Assembly (NCBI GenBank): GCA_964407165.1
Contig: CAYOUJ010000005.1
Span: 4,919-68,918 of the forward strand
Source: CAZPKH01 sp964407165
GTDB lineage: Bacteria > Bacteroidota > Bacteroidia > Bacteroidales > Muribaculaceae
Direction: 5' to 3'
DNA: 64,000 bases
Both the position numbers and the translations under genes were made by a program. Of this stretch, positions 8,896 through 24,252 are shown one piece after another (the stretch's first letter is position 1; each line of letters starts with the position of its first letter). The notes under the pieces were generated by a model. The model ran no database searches. It was not told where the DNA came from and was given only the letters and a program-made list of their open reading frames with translations.

Positions 8896-9119
8896 TTGCC
8901 CCAAAGGGGCAACTTGATGATAACCCCGGGCAAGCGAAGCGCAGCCCGGGGAGATGAATGCCGTTATAATGCGTGGCACCCTGAAAGGGTGCGCTGATGA
9001 TTATTGATACAATCATCAGCGCAACCCGTTGGGTTGCTCGGGTTAAAACTACGCTTTCTCATCCCCGGGCTGCGCTTCGCTTGCCTGGGGTTATCATCAA
9101 CATGCTCCTTTGGAGCATG
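8896..9119. repeat. seven-hairpin palindromic element, copy 1
   Basis: The 224-bp element is symmetric. Short hairpins sit at 8896-8912 and 9101-9119. Two CCCCGGGC/GCCCGGGG-type hairpins lie at 8924-8951 and 9063-9090. Small hairpins lie at 8976-8992 and 9021-9037, around a central GCGCTGATGATT inverted repeat (8991-9022). The left and right halves are also inverted copies of each other over about 38 bp. A second copy lies at 28165-28386 in the same orientation. Confidence 0.85.
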
Positions 9120-9124
9120 ACCAA

Positions 9125-11251
<2,127 letters not shown>

Positions 11252-11280
11252 GGGGGGTAATCTTTCGGTTAAAGTTTTTG

Positions 11281-11288
11281 CAAATATA
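11281..11288 (-). promoter_or_regulatory. -7 element of the prolyl oligopeptidase gene
   Basis: The minus strand reads TATATTTG, about 30 bp before the chosen ATG. The -33 element is not clear. Confidence 0.5.
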
Positions 11289-11327
11289 GGGAATTTTGGG
11301 TCAAAAAATAAAATTTTTGAAAAAATA

Positions 11328-11358
11328 TTGTGCATGTCGACTTTTTGCGCTAATTTTG
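11328..11358 (+). promoter_or_regulatory. promoter of the DUF349 gene
   Basis: TTG (11328-11330) and TAATTTTG (11351-11358) are separated by 20 bp, matching the Bacteroidota consensus. The start codon lies 59 bp downstream. Confidence 0.65.
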
Positions 11359-11417
11359 TGAGATTAAATCCACAGAGGATTTACGTGTACCAACATTCTT
11401 AACCCAAACATTCTGCT

Positions 11418-13364
11418 ATGGAATTGCGTGAAGCGTCGGCAGCCCCCGCGGCTCCCGAAGACCAGACCCCTAAGGATGAGCCGGTAGTGGCTCAGGATGC
11501 TACATCAGACGTCGTTAACCCCGCTCCCGAGGCTAAGCCCGAGGAGCCAAAAGCCGAGGAGACCCCCTCCGCCGAGGCCCCTGCCGAGCCTGTGGCCGAA
11601 GAGTCGAAGGCTGAGGAGCCCGCGCCTGCCGAAGAGCCGAAGGCCGAGGAGCCCTCGCTGCCCTTCATCCAGACCAAGGAGGAGGTGGTGGCAGCCCTGC
11701 GCGACATCAGCGCCAAGGAGGCCGGCGACATCAGCGCCGACGACATGGCACGCCTCAAGCATCTGTTCTACAACTTCCGCAACGCCGAGATCCGCGCCGA
11801 GAAGGAGGCCTTCGTCACCGCCGGCGGCGCCGAGGAGGAGTTCGTCGCCACGGCCGACCCGGTCGAGGAGCAGTTCAAGGAGCTGCTCAACGTGGTCAAG
11901 GAGAAGAAGAACGAGGCGCGCACCGCCCTCGAGGCCGAGCGCGCGGCCAACCTCGAGAAGAAACGCGCCATCATCGCCACCATCACCGAGCTGGCAGCCG
12001 ACGCCGACAACGTCAACCGCCACTTCCCGCGCGTGCGCGACCTGCAAAACGAGTTCAAGGCCGTCGGCGAGGTTCCTCCCACCGACCAGGCCACGATATG
12101 GAAGAAATACCAGGACGCCGTGGAGATCTTCTACGACCAGTGGAAGATCAACAAGGAGCTGCGCGACTATGACTTCCGCAAGAACCTGGAGCTGAAGCAG
12201 GCGCTGGTCGAGGAGGCCGCAAAGCTTGCCGAGGAGGCCGACATCATCGCCGCCTTCCGCGCCCTCCAGGGCCTGCACGACAAGTGGCGCGAGATAGGCC
12301 CCGTGGCCAAGGAGGTAAGGGAGGAGATCTGGGCGAAGTTCAAGGAGGCTTCCGCCGTGATCAACAAGCGCTACCAGACCCACTTTGAGGAGCGCAAGGA
12401 GCAGGAGAAGGCTAACGAGGAGGCCAAGACCGCCATCTGCGAGCGCGTGGAGGCCCTCGACTTCTCCACCCTCAAGACCTTCGCCGACTGGGATGCCATG
12501 ACCCGCGTCATACTCGAGGCACAGGCGGATTGGAAGAAATTAGGCTTTGCCTCCAAGAAGATGAACAACGCGCTCTTCGCCCGTTTCCGCGGTGTCTGCG
12601 ACACCTTCTTCGCCGCCAAGGCCGAATATTTCAAGGCCGTCAAGGAGGAGCTCGCCGAGAACTACCGCCGCAAGACCGCCCTATGCGAGAAGGCGGAGGC
12701 TCTGAAGGAGAGCACCGAGTGGCGCAAGACCACCGACGCCATGGTCAAGCTCCAGCAGGAGTGGAAGAGCATCGGCTCTGTGCCCAAGAAGAACTCCGAG
12801 GCCCTCTGGCGCCGGTTCATGGACGCCTGCGACCACTTCTTCGAGCAGAAGAAGAGCGCCACCTCCGGCGCGCGCCGCACCGAGCAGGCCAACCTCAAGC
12901 TCAAGCAGCAGATCATCGATGCCCTCAAGGCCACCCCCATGGACGCCTCACGTGACGACGTGCTCCAGAGCATACGCGACAGCCGCACACGCTGGCAGGA
13001 GGTGGGTCACGTGCCCTTCAAGGAGAAGGACAAGATCTACGACACCTTCCGCCAGGCCATCAACGAGCTGTACGACAAGTTTGACATCCGTGCCGAACGC
13101 GCCCGCATGGCCGCCTTTGAGAACAATGTCAAGGCCATGGACGGCGACCAGGCAAAGATAGCCCGCGAGCGCGACCATCTGGCACGCATCGCCGAGAGCC
13201 GCCGCGCCGACCTGCAGACATACTCCAACAACCTCGGCTTCCTGTCGTCCAAGTCGAAGAGCGGCGACTCGATGGTGCGCGAGATGGAGCGCCGCATGGA
13301 GCGCCTGCGCGACGAGATCGCCGACCTCGAGAAGCGCATAAAGATACTTGACGAAAAACTCTGA
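11418..13364 (+). CDS. DUF349 repeat coiled-coil protein
   Basis: A 648-residue cytoplasmic protein. Residues 1-85 are low-complexity Pro/Glu/Ala (repeated KAEEP and EAPAEP), likely disordered. The remainder is helical with about five DUF349 units recognisable by the W-K-x-x-G/W-R-E-I-G pattern (for example DWKKLGFASKKMN, EWKSIGSVPKKN, RWQEVGHVPFKEKD). A C-terminal coiled coil ends in EIADLEKRIKILDEKL. DUF349 is found in stress-related and nucleic-acid-associated proteins, but no biochemical role can be assigned here. It has its own promoter and ends at a large palindrome. Confidence 0.85.
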   Translation: MELREASAAPAAPEDQTPKDEPVVAQDATSDVVNPAPEAKPEEPKAEETPSAEAPAEPVAEESKAEEPAPAEEPKAEEPSLPFIQTKEEVVAALRDISAKEAGDISADDMARLKHLFYNFRNAEIRAEKEAFVTAGGAEEEFVATADPVEEQFKELLNVVKEKKNEARTALEAERAANLEKKRAIIATITELAADADNVNRHFPRVRDLQNEFKAVGEVPPTDQATIWKKYQDAVEIFYDQWKINKELRDYDFRKNLELKQALVEEAAKLAEEADIIAAFRALQGLHDKWREIGPVAKEVREEIWAKFKEASAVINKRYQTHFEERKEQEKANEEAKTAICERVEALDFSTLKTFADWDAMTRVILEAQADWKKLGFASKKMNNALFARFRGVCDTFFAAKAEYFKAVKEELAENYRRKTALCEKAEALKESTEWRKTTDAMVKLQQEWKSIGSVPKKNSEALWRRFMDACDHFFEQKKSATSGARRTEQANLKLKQQIIDALKATPMDASRDDVLQSIRDSRTRWQEVGHVPFKEKDKIYDTFRQAINELYDKFDIRAERARMAAFENNVKAMDGDQAKIARERDHLARIAESRRADLQTYSNNLGFLSSKSKSGDSMVREMERRMERLRDEIADLEKRIKILDEKL

Positions 13365-13390
13365 CCCCAACGCTGTTACAGCTCGCTTTG

Positions 13391-13460
13391 AGGCTTTAAT
13401 CCTTTAAATCTTTAAATCTTTAAATCTTTAAATCTTTAAAGGATTAAAGGATTAAAGCCT
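13391..13460. terminator. TTTAAATC word-repeat palindrome after the DUF349 gene
   Basis: The arms GGCTTTAATCCTTTAAA and complement enclose four tandem TTTAAATC units. It lies between the DUF349 gene and the sugar transferase gene and forms a long AT-rich hairpin. The terminator role is inferred. Confidence 0.55.
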
Positions 13461-13489
13461 TGACGGCCTGTGACAAAGCCCCCTGTCTA

Positions 13490-14896
13490 ATGCCTGAAGT
13501 GTACAACAAAGGCCGCTACGGCCGGTACATAAACACCCTTACCACCCTCGGCGACTTCGGCGTCATGGGCGTGGCATTCCTCATCTCCTACTTCGTGCTC
13601 GCCGCGCACTTTGCCAACCCCATCTCCTGCTGGCCACTACGCGAGATAGGCATGGCCGTGCTCGTGGCCTTCGCCCCCGTCGCCGCCGTCTTCCGCGGAC
13701 AGTCGAGCCAGCGCTCCCTCTACATGGAGCGCATAATCCGCAATGCCGTCCTTGCCGTCATATCCCAGGGCATCATCTTCCTCTTCCTCCTCTTCTGCCT
13801 CGGCATCCGCCAGATACAGGTAGAGTACTTCTACGTGTTCTATCCCACGGCCCTTGTCCTGCTTATAGTCTGGTGGATAACTATCCGCAAGGTGATCAAG
13901 CACTGGCGGCGCAAGGGTTTCAACTTCGTCCGCGTCGCCATCGTCGGCACCGGCCCCACGGCCCTCACCCTGCTGCATGAGATGAACTCCGACGACGGCT
14001 TCGGATACCGCGTCGAGGGATTCTTCTCCGACGACCCCACCGACCTGGTGCCCGCAGGCATGCACATCGGCTCGCTCGCCTCACTCCCCGACTTCATCGA
14101 GGACCACAACATCGACGAGGTCTACTACACCCTCTCCGGCGAGCGCACCGACGACCTCCGCGCCGTCATCAACGCCACCGAGAGCCACGTCGCCCGATTC
14201 TACTACGTGCCGCAGATCAACCGTTATGTCAACCGCTCGTTCAACCTCCACCACCTCGGCTCAGTGCCCGTGCTCACGCTGATGAACCAGCCGCTGGAGA
14301 GCATGTTCAACCGCCTGACCAAGCGCGCCTTTGATGTGTGCTTCTCATCGGTGGTGATGCTGTTCTCCCCCCTCGTCTTCATCCCCGTGGCCATTGCCAT
14401 CAAGCTGTCGTCGCCCGGACCGATCTTCTTCACGCAGCTGCGCACCGGCTACCGCGGCCGCTCGTTCCGCTGCTACAAGTTCCGCACCATGAAGGTGAAC
14501 GCCGCCGCCGACACCGCGCAGGCTACCGAGCACGACCCCCGCAAGACGCGCGTGGGCGACTTCCTGCGCCGCACCTCCATCGACGAGCTGCCGCAGTTCT
14601 TCAACGTCCTCCGCGGCGACATGTCAGTAGTGGGCCCGCGGCCACACATGCTCAAGCACACCGAGGAATACTCCCGCCTAATCGACCGCTACATGGTGCG
14701 CCATTACATCAAGCCCGGCATCACCGGCTGGGCGCAGGTCTGCGGCTACCGCGGCCAGACCGACGAGGTATGGAAGATGGAGCAGCGTGTCGAGCACGAC
14801 GTGTGGTACATCAAAAACTGGACCTTCCTGCTCGACCTCAAAATCATCTACAAGACCGTCACCAACGCCCTCCGCGGCGACAAAAACGCTTTCTGA
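13490..14896 (+). CDS. undecaprenyl-phosphate sugar phosphotransferase, WcaJ-like
   Basis: Transfers a sugar-1-phosphate, probably glucose or a related sugar, to undecaprenyl phosphate at the inner membrane, the first step of exopolysaccharide or capsule assembly. The 468-residue protein has four to five N-terminal transmembrane helices, a CoA-binding-like Rossmann domain (VAIVGTGPTALTLL), a further helix, and the C-terminal bacterial sugar transferase domain with KRAFDV, SPGPIFF, YKFRTM, DELPQFFNVLRGDMSVVGPRP and PGITGWAQV. I chose the ATG at 13490; an earlier TTG (13460) lies inside the palindrome. The GDP-fucose genes are about 20 kb away, so a shared glycan is only an inference. Confidence 0.9.
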   Translation: MPEVYNKGRYGRYINTLTTLGDFGVMGVAFLISYFVLAAHFANPISCWPLREIGMAVLVAFAPVAAVFRGQSSQRSLYMERIIRNAVLAVISQGIIFLFLLFCLGIRQIQVEYFYVFYPTALVLLIVWWITIRKVIKHWRRKGFNFVRVAIVGTGPTALTLLHEMNSDDGFGYRVEGFFSDDPTDLVPAGMHIGSLASLPDFIEDHNIDEVYYTLSGERTDDLRAVINATESHVARFYYVPQINRYVNRSFNLHHLGSVPVLTLMNQPLESMFNRLTKRAFDVCFSSVVMLFSPLVFIPVAIAIKLSSPGPIFFTQLRTGYRGRSFRCYKFRTMKVNAAADTAQATEHDPRKTRVGDFLRRTSIDELPQFFNVLRGDMSVVGPRPHMLKHTEEYSRLIDRYMVRHYIKPGITGWAQVCGYRGQTDEVWKMEQRVEHDVWYIKNWTFLLDLKIIYKTVTNALRGDKNAF

Positions 14897-15002
14897 GAGT
14901 AAGGAGTAAGGAAATTAAGGAGATTAAGGAAATTAACGACCCATGGTTAGTTAACTTCCTTAATCTCCTTAATCTCCTTAATTTCCTTGATTTCCTTACT
15001 CC
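14897..15002. terminator. bidirectional word-repeat hairpin between convergent genes
   Basis: The left arm repeats TAAGGAAAT/TAAGGAGAT four times. The right arm holds the complements with extra units. It lies exactly between the stop codons of the sugar transferase and carbamoyl phosphate synthase genes. Confidence 0.7.
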
Positions 15003-19349
<4,347 letters not shown>

Positions 19350-19422
19350 ATTTCAGTGATAATCAGTAGTGGTAATTACCGGCCCGGGCCGAGGGACAGA
19401 GACGCCCCAGCCTTGAGCCGTG

Positions 19423-19430
19423 CAAAGTTA
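19423..19430 (-). promoter_or_regulatory. -7 element of the carbamoyl phosphate synthase gene
   Basis: The minus strand reads TAACTTTG about 75 bp upstream of the start; the -33 match is weak. The leader has a GGCCCGGGCC palindrome (19381-19390). No pyrimidine attenuator could be recognised. Confidence 0.45.
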
Positions 19431-19494
19431 CGCATTTTTTTGCACACAGCCCCCCATTTCCACAAATTTTCCATCCGTCCCTTATAAAGCAACA

Positions 19495-19544
19495 GCAGCG
19501 GCCCGGGGGCCGCTGCCACTGTGCGGCGCCGCTGAGGGGCGCCG
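19495..19544 (-). terminator. two GC hairpins downstream of porU
   Basis: GCAGCGGC/GCCGCTGC (19495-19516) and GCGGCGCC/GGCGCCGC (19522-19544) lie just past the porU stop, between it and the promoter of the next gene. There is no T-run, so termination is inferred. Confidence 0.5.
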
Positions 19545-19559
19545 CCTCTAAGCGCCGGT

Positions 19560-22500
19560 TTATTTGATTACCACGATCTCCACCCGCGGGGTGTTGCCGT
19601 ACTGCTTGTCGCAGCTGAGCACGGCGTAGGCGCGGTATCGGCCGTCGGCCACGCGCACGCCCGAGGCGTCGTTGAGATCCCAGGTATAGGGGAAGGAGAC
19701 ATTCTCACGTGAGAAGACGGTGTTGCCGTCGGCATCCTCGATAATCAGGCGGCCCGTCGGGGCGTCCTCAAATGCATGCTCCAGCGTCAGCGTGGCCTGC
19801 ATGCGGGCGGTGGCCTCGTCGACGGCGAGTGTGGCCTCGGCGGTGCGGTTGATCACGATGAAGCCGATGGTGCGACTCGAGCGGTTGCCGGCGTTGTCGG
19901 CTATGGAGAACTCGAGGGTGTGGTAGCCGTCGGAGAGGCCGCTCAGGGCCACGCGCGCGCTGGCGCCCCCGTCGTCTTCAATCTCCAGTGCCGTCGCCAC
20001 GGCCGGGTAGGTGGTGTTGCCGTCGAGTATCAGCCGCGCGCCCATGCCTATCTTGCCGTCGGACACGTTGAAGCCGCTGCGGTCGTATGCCACCGTGGCA
20101 TACATCACCGGGCTGGGGCCGGTCTCGTCGCCGCTGACGAAGGTCTCGTCGTCGAGATACAGGGCCGTGATCTCCGGGGCGACGGTGTCAGGGTCGGTAA
20201 TCTTGCTCTCGTCGTAGTTGGTGACGTTGAGCAGCTCAAAGCTGCCGGCAGCGAAGAGGGTGTGGCCCTCGTTGGCGGCGTAATAGCCTATGCGGTTGTT
20301 GGCGTCGGGCACGTTGGGGGTGGGCACGGTGACGCTTGTGGCAAACTGGCCGTTGGTCACCGTTGCCTTGGCCTGTGCCAGCAGGGTCTCGTCGAGGTGC
20401 ACAGTCACCTGCGATGTGCCTGAAGGCTCGCCCTTGAGCGACGAGAGCACATCGCTGTCGCCGTCGTAGATGTCGATGGAAACGACGCCGTTGAAGTCGG
20501 TCTGCACGTTGCCGTCGGCGTCGGTGATGGTGCCGTGGATGGTGAACGGCTGCAGGGGGTAGGCACTGACCGACTCGGTGGCCGAGGTGATGTCCACCTG
20601 GTTGACGCGGGTGGTCTGCACCTTGAGCGTGGGCACGTAGATGGGGAGTGCCGGGTCGCCGGCCATGTTGTAGCACAGCGTGTTGACTGCCAGTGCCGGC
20701 TTGGTGTCGTCGATTATGCCGTTGCGGCCCAGGCGGAACACGTCGCCGGTGGTCATGCCCGAGGTGGCGTTGAAGTAGTTGGTCACCACGCCCATGTTCA
20801 GCTCCTGGTTGTGCTGCTTGTAGACGGCGCGGCAGGCGGCCACCACGGCTATGGCGCCGCCGTTCTCCTGTCGTATCAGGTTGCACGCCAGGTCGTTGGC
20901 TACGGCGTCAAAGCGGTATGCGTTGCAGGTGGACAGCATCCAGAATGGCATGACGTTGTAGGTGTTGCTCTTGATGGCCGAGAGGGTGTAGAGACGCTGG
21001 TCATAACCCAGGCCGTTGCTGCTGCCGTGGCCGCAGTAGCCCACGTAGGTCTGGCCGCGGCTGAGCTGCATCTTCATGGCCTCACGGAGCACTACGGCGT
21101 CGTCGTTGTCGTCCCAGGGATAGAGGGCGTTGTAGAGCTTGCTCACCGTCACTGACGGCGCGGCCTCCTTGATGGACTCCGCGGCCTGGTCGGCCTGCGT
21201 CAGGTGGTCGTTCTTCTCGCCGTCGTCGCAGAAATATAGCGCGTGGTTATAAGTGCCACCCACGGGCGGGTCGGCGAAGTAGGTCTCAATCTTGTCGACA
21301 GCCACCTTGGCGTCGCTGATGTTGTTCACCGGCATGCGGCTCACGTTTATGTCCATCTTGGCGGTGAGTATCTTGTCGGTGGTCATGTCGTCGGAGAGCA
21401 TGCCGAAGTATGCGTCGGTGGCATAGCAGCGCGTGTTGTCGCGGGCGTAAGTGACGCTCTCCACCTGGTAGGTGATTATGTGGTCGTCGTCTGGGACGGA
21501 GATATGGCGGTTGTCCCACGATCCCAGGCCGAAGAGCAGCACGTGCTTAAACTTCTGGGGGTCGCGGTCATAGTTCATCTTTAGGTAGCGGCGGATGCCC
21601 GAGGCGCTGGGGGTACCCGATGAAAACTCGTTGTAGATCTCCTCGGGGGTGATGACGCGCACGGTCATACCCTGGTATTTCTCGTGCAGGGCAGCAAGGC
21701 GCTCGGCCTGCGAGCGCAGCTTGTCACGGACTATGATCACCATGTCGGGCACGGCCTCGCCGTGGAGGTTCTGGTTGGGCACGTCGCCCACGACGGTCAC
21801 CTTGTTGAGGTCGCGCGAGGGCACGAAGGCCACCACGTTGGCGCCCTCCAACGAGCTGGAGTATGTCTTGTCGAAGGAATATTCGATGGTCTGCGCCGAG
21901 CTGCTGTAGACGCCGCTGTAGACGCGCACGTTGGTGGGGTCGTTGACGTCCCAGGCCTGCATGATCGAGGTGGCGTTGCTCACCTTGAAGTTGTGCGTGC
22001 CGGCGGCAACGTTGCGAAACCACATGCTCACCTGCGGCTCGGGGTAGGGGAGCTTGTTGTCGCGGCAGTACAGCAGGGCCACGTAGTCGAGACCGGCGTA
22101 GTTGAGGGTACTCGTGGTGGTGGGCGGGGTGAAATAGAAGTCCCACGTGTCGTCGGTCACCGTCGAGTCGTAGGTGAGTATCAGCTGGCCCACGGTGGAG
22201 CGTGTGAAGGTGATGATGTCGCTGTATGCCGATCCGCTGGGTAGCTCGGCATAGTTGCCCGACGAATATTTGAACTTGCCGTTGCCGCTGTTGAATCCCA
22301 GCTTGACATTGCTCTTGTAGTCAGTGCCGAACACGTAGAGCAGGGTGCCCCAGAAGCTGCCCGAAGCAGACACGTATTTCACCGGGATCGAGTATCGGCC
22401 CGTGGTGCCGGCGATGTTGTCGCCGAAGAAGTATGTGCCGCCCTCGGCCAGGTTGACGCTGTCTTTCTCGAGATACTCCAGGTGCACGTGGTTGGTCAGC

Positions 22501-23000
22501 GTCGTGCGGCCGCTGGTCTTCAGCGGCACGGTCGTGGCGATCTTCTTGTCCTGGGTGTCGGTCAGAAAGTAGTAGCCCGAGTTGGAGTAGATGTTGCGAT
22601 AGGTGGTCAGGCTGGTCTCGCTCTTGACATTGAATCGCACGGGACCCACGCCGTAAAATATCACCTTGCGGAGGTCTTCGTTGGCGGGGGTGGTGTAGTA
22701 GTAGCAATACTGCTGGTGGAGGTCGTCGGGCAAGCTCTCTGACAGGGTGTTCTCGGTCAGCTGGGCGCCGCCGTAGCCCCACACCGTCACCTTCGACGGG
22801 TCGGAGAAACCCATGGCCTTGAGCTCGGCGTAGGTAATCTCATACATCCCCGGCTCGTCTACGCGTATCTTCACCCACTTGCCGCTCGCAAGCTTGGAGG
22901 CAGATGCGTAATAGTCAGTGCTGAGAGCCATCATGCACGGCGCGCACAGCACCATCGTCAGTGCCGCCGTGAGGCAGCGAATATAGGTCTTTTTGTTCAT
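19560..23000 (-). CDS. porU: type IX secretion system sortase PorU (C25 peptidase family)
   Basis: PorU is the surface transpeptidase of the type IX secretion system. It removes the C-terminal signal of cargo proteins and attaches them to a lipopolysaccharide anchor. The 1146-residue product is close to the size of the Porphyromonas gingivalis protein. It has a signal peptide (MNKKTYIRCLTAALTMVLCA), a beta-rich N-terminal region, a gingipain-like catalytic domain with His658 in YCGHGSSNG and Cys692 in STCNAYR, and a C-terminal FlgD-like Ig fold. The position of Cys692 agrees with the active-site cysteine I recall for PorU. A cargo-like C-terminal motif is seen on the 6745-7656 protein. Other T9SS components are not in this window. 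Confidence 0.88.
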   Translation of the reverse strand: MNKKTYIRCLTAALTMVLCAPCMMALSTDYYASASKLASGKWVKIRVDEPGMYEITYAELKAMGFSDPSKVTVWGYGGAQLTENTLSESLPDDLHQQYCYYYTTPANEDLRKVIFYGVGPVRFNVKSETSLTTYRNIYSNSGYYFLTDTQDKKIATTVPLKTSGRTTLTNHVHLEYLEKDSVNLAEGGTYFFGDNIAGTTGRYSIPVKYVSASGSFWGTLLYVFGTDYKSNVKLGFNSGNGKFKYSSGNYAELPSGSAYSDIITFTRSTVGQLILTYDSTVTDDTWDFYFTPPTTTSTLNYAGLDYVALLYCRDNKLPYPEPQVSMWFRNVAAGTHNFKVSNATSIMQAWDVNDPTNVRVYSGVYSSSAQTIEYSFDKTYSSSLEGANVVAFVPSRDLNKVTVVGDVPNQNLHGEAVPDMVIIVRDKLRSQAERLAALHEKYQGMTVRVITPEEIYNEFSSGTPSASGIRRYLKMNYDRDPQKFKHVLLFGLGSWDNRHISVPDDDHIITYQVESVTYARDNTRCYATDAYFGMLSDDMTTDKILTAKMDINVSRMPVNNISDAKVAVDKIETYFADPPVGGTYNHALYFCDDGEKNDHLTQADQAAESIKEAAPSVTVSKLYNALYPWDDNDDAVVLREAMKMQLSRGQTYVGYCGHGSSNGLGYDQRLYTLSAIKSNTYNVMPFWMLSTCNAYRFDAVANDLACNLIRQENGGAIAVVAACRAVYKQHNQELNMGVVTNYFNATSGMTTGDVFRLGRNGIIDDTKPALAVNTLCYNMAGDPALPIYVPTLKVQTTRVNQVDITSATESVSAYPLQPFTIHGTITDADGNVQTDFNGVVSIDIYDGDSDVLSSLKGEPSGTSQVTVHLDETLLAQAKATVTNGQFATSVTVPTPNVPDANNRIGYYAANEGHTLFAAGSFELLNVTNYDESKITDPDTVAPEITALYLDDETFVSGDETGPSPVMYATVAYDRSGFNVSDGKIGMGARLILDGNTTYPAVATALEIEDDGGASARVALSGLSDGYHTLEFSIADNAGNRSSRTIGFIVINRTAEATLAVDEATARMQATLTLEHAFEDAPTGRLIIEDADGNTVFSRENVSFPYTWDLNDASGVRVADGRYRAYAVLSCDKQYGNTPRVEIVVIK

Positions 23001-23056
23001 AACATTCGATTGGTCTAACTAAAATAACGCAAACCAAGGTGTCTTATTGCGCATTT

Positions 23057-23584
23057 TTATCCTAAAATGCGCACGTTTAGCAATTCCTTTCCGCCGACGG
23101 CCAGACGGATCCGCCCGGGGCGCAGCGTGACCGTTGCCAGGCACTGGGGGACTACGATGTCGCCCGTCTTGAGGGTCATCGTCCGGCTCACCCTCTCCAC
23201 CGCCTCCTCACAAGTAAGGAGGGCGGCCGTCCCCGGCCGCGCATCCCCGCCTTGGCCGCTAACCCCCTCCGTCTGCCAGCTGACGGTGCCAATAGGCGTT
23301 TCCAGCCCCTGCCACTCCCCCACGGTCACCGTCGAGTCCATCCCCTCGGCCAGCGGTAACCTTTCACCCTTGGGCAGCGTAAGCACCGCCACGGTCCAGG
23401 CGTCGAGATGGCGCATCACAAACGGCCGCTCGATGGCCTTGCCAAGCAGCTTGACGCGCCATGCCGCCACTATGTGGCCCTCCCACTCGTCTGCGATGTC
23501 GGGCAACACTATCGGTCGCCGCGGCAACGTCACGGCCGAGTCGGGTATTAGCAGCTCCCGCGGGCTGAGCGCTACTGTCTTCAT
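23057..23584 (-). CDS. unknown protein, weakly FAH-like, with repeat-derived insert
   Basis: A 175-residue protein whose ATG overlaps the stop of rex by 4 bp (ATGA), so the two are translationally coupled. The C-terminal part (TMTLKTGDIVVPQCL, then LRPGRIRLAVGGK) has the layout of the fumarylacetoacetate hydrolase fold, but the metal-binding acidic residues of that family are not evident, so activity should not be assumed. Residues from about 115 to 125 (GQGGDARPGTAALLTC) are encoded by a GC-rich repeat also found at 6563-6592, inserted in frame. porU follows 56 bp downstream. Confidence 0.7.
   Translation of the reverse strand: MKTVALSPRELLIPDSAVTLPRRPIVLPDIADEWEGHIVAAWRVKLLGKAIERPFVMRHLDAWTVAVLTLPKGERLPLAEGMDSTVTVGEWQGLETPIGTVSWQTEGVSGQGGDARPGTAALLTCEEAVERVSRTMTLKTGDIVVPQCLATVTLRPGRIRLAVGGKELLNVRILG
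23211..23240. repeat. GC-rich repeat copy inside a coding sequence
   Basis: These 30 bp differ by one base from 6563-6592 (core GGAGGGCGGCCGTCCCC) and lie in frame within the FAH-like unknown gene, encoding part of an apparent loop. Confidence 0.8.
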
Positions 23585-24228
23585 CCCTTGCGGTCAAGTC
23601 GGTTATACATTACGGCCAGGTGGGCGTAGATAGAGATGTTCTGCACCACCACGCTGTCGGGGGCCGTCACGCGCCGCGGCGTGAAATTCCACAACGCGCG
23701 CATGCCGGCCTTCACCAGCGCGTCGGCGCTCCCCTGCGCGTGCTCAGGAGGCACCGTCAGTATCCCGATCTCAGCCCCGAGCATGCGCGAAACCTCTGCC
23801 ATCCGGCCCACCGGATACACTCGTATCCCGCACACCAGGCGGTCGACCACCTCGGCGTTGACGTCGAAGCCGGCCACGATGTTGAGCCCGTAGTTCTGCA
23901 GGCCCGAGTCGGCTATCAGGGCGCTTCCCAGCGAGCCCACGCCCACGATGACAGCGTTGTGGCGTCGGCGGAAGCCGAGCACGTCCTCCAGCCGCTGCTC
24001 CAGGTCGGCCACGTTGTAGCCGATGCGCGTCTTGCCGCGGATGTCGAGCCGTGACAGGTCTTTCACTATCTGCGAAGCGTCGACCCGCAGCGACTCGGCT
24101 ATGCGCGTCGACGACACGCTCTCCACCCCCTCGGCGCGCAGGCGGCTAACATACGCCAGATACCACGGCAGCCGCCGAAGCGTGGGCTCCGGCACTATCA
24201 TACAGTCATTTGACGCATCCTCTTTCAT
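23581..24228 (-). CDS. rex: redox-sensing transcriptional repressor Rex
   Basis: Rex binds operators when NAD+ is high and releases them when NADH rises, controlling fermentative and respiratory genes. The 215-residue product has the N-terminal winged helix (residues about 10-75, with SSTRIAESLRVDASQIVKDL) and a Rossmann domain with VGVGSLGSALI and the GFDVN segment, ending in a C-terminal swap helix (NISIYAHLAVMYNRL). The ATG at 24228 is chosen because the -7 element lies only 4 bp upstream, which excludes the earlier in-frame ATG. It is followed with a 4-bp overlap by the FAH-like unknown gene. Confidence 0.93.
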   Translation of the reverse strand: MKEDASNDCMIVPEPTLRRLPWYLAYVSRLRAEGVESVSSTRIAESLRVDASQIVKDLSRLDIRGKTRIGYNVADLEQRLEDVLGFRRRHNAVIVGVGSLGSALIADSGLQNYGLNIVAGFDVNAEVVDRLVCGIRVYPVGRMAEVSRMLGAEIGILTVPPEHAQGSADALVKAGMRALWNFTPRRVTAPDSVVVQNISIYAHLAVMYNRLDRKG

Positions 24229-24232
24229 GCCG

Positions 24233-24240
24233 CAAAGATA
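24233..24240 (-). promoter_or_regulatory. -7 element abutting the rex start codon
   Basis: The minus strand reads TATCTTTG and the ATG of rex begins 4 nt later, so transcription would start at or next to the start codon. The -33 match is weak. A Rex operator (TTGTG-type) is not evident here. Confidence 0.5.
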
Positions 24241-24252
24241 CAAAATTTTTCC

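Noticed and set aside
13391..13460. CRISPR-like tandem repeat
   Set aside because: Units are 8 bp, contiguous and AT-only-like with no spacers. It is a palindromic intergenic repeat.
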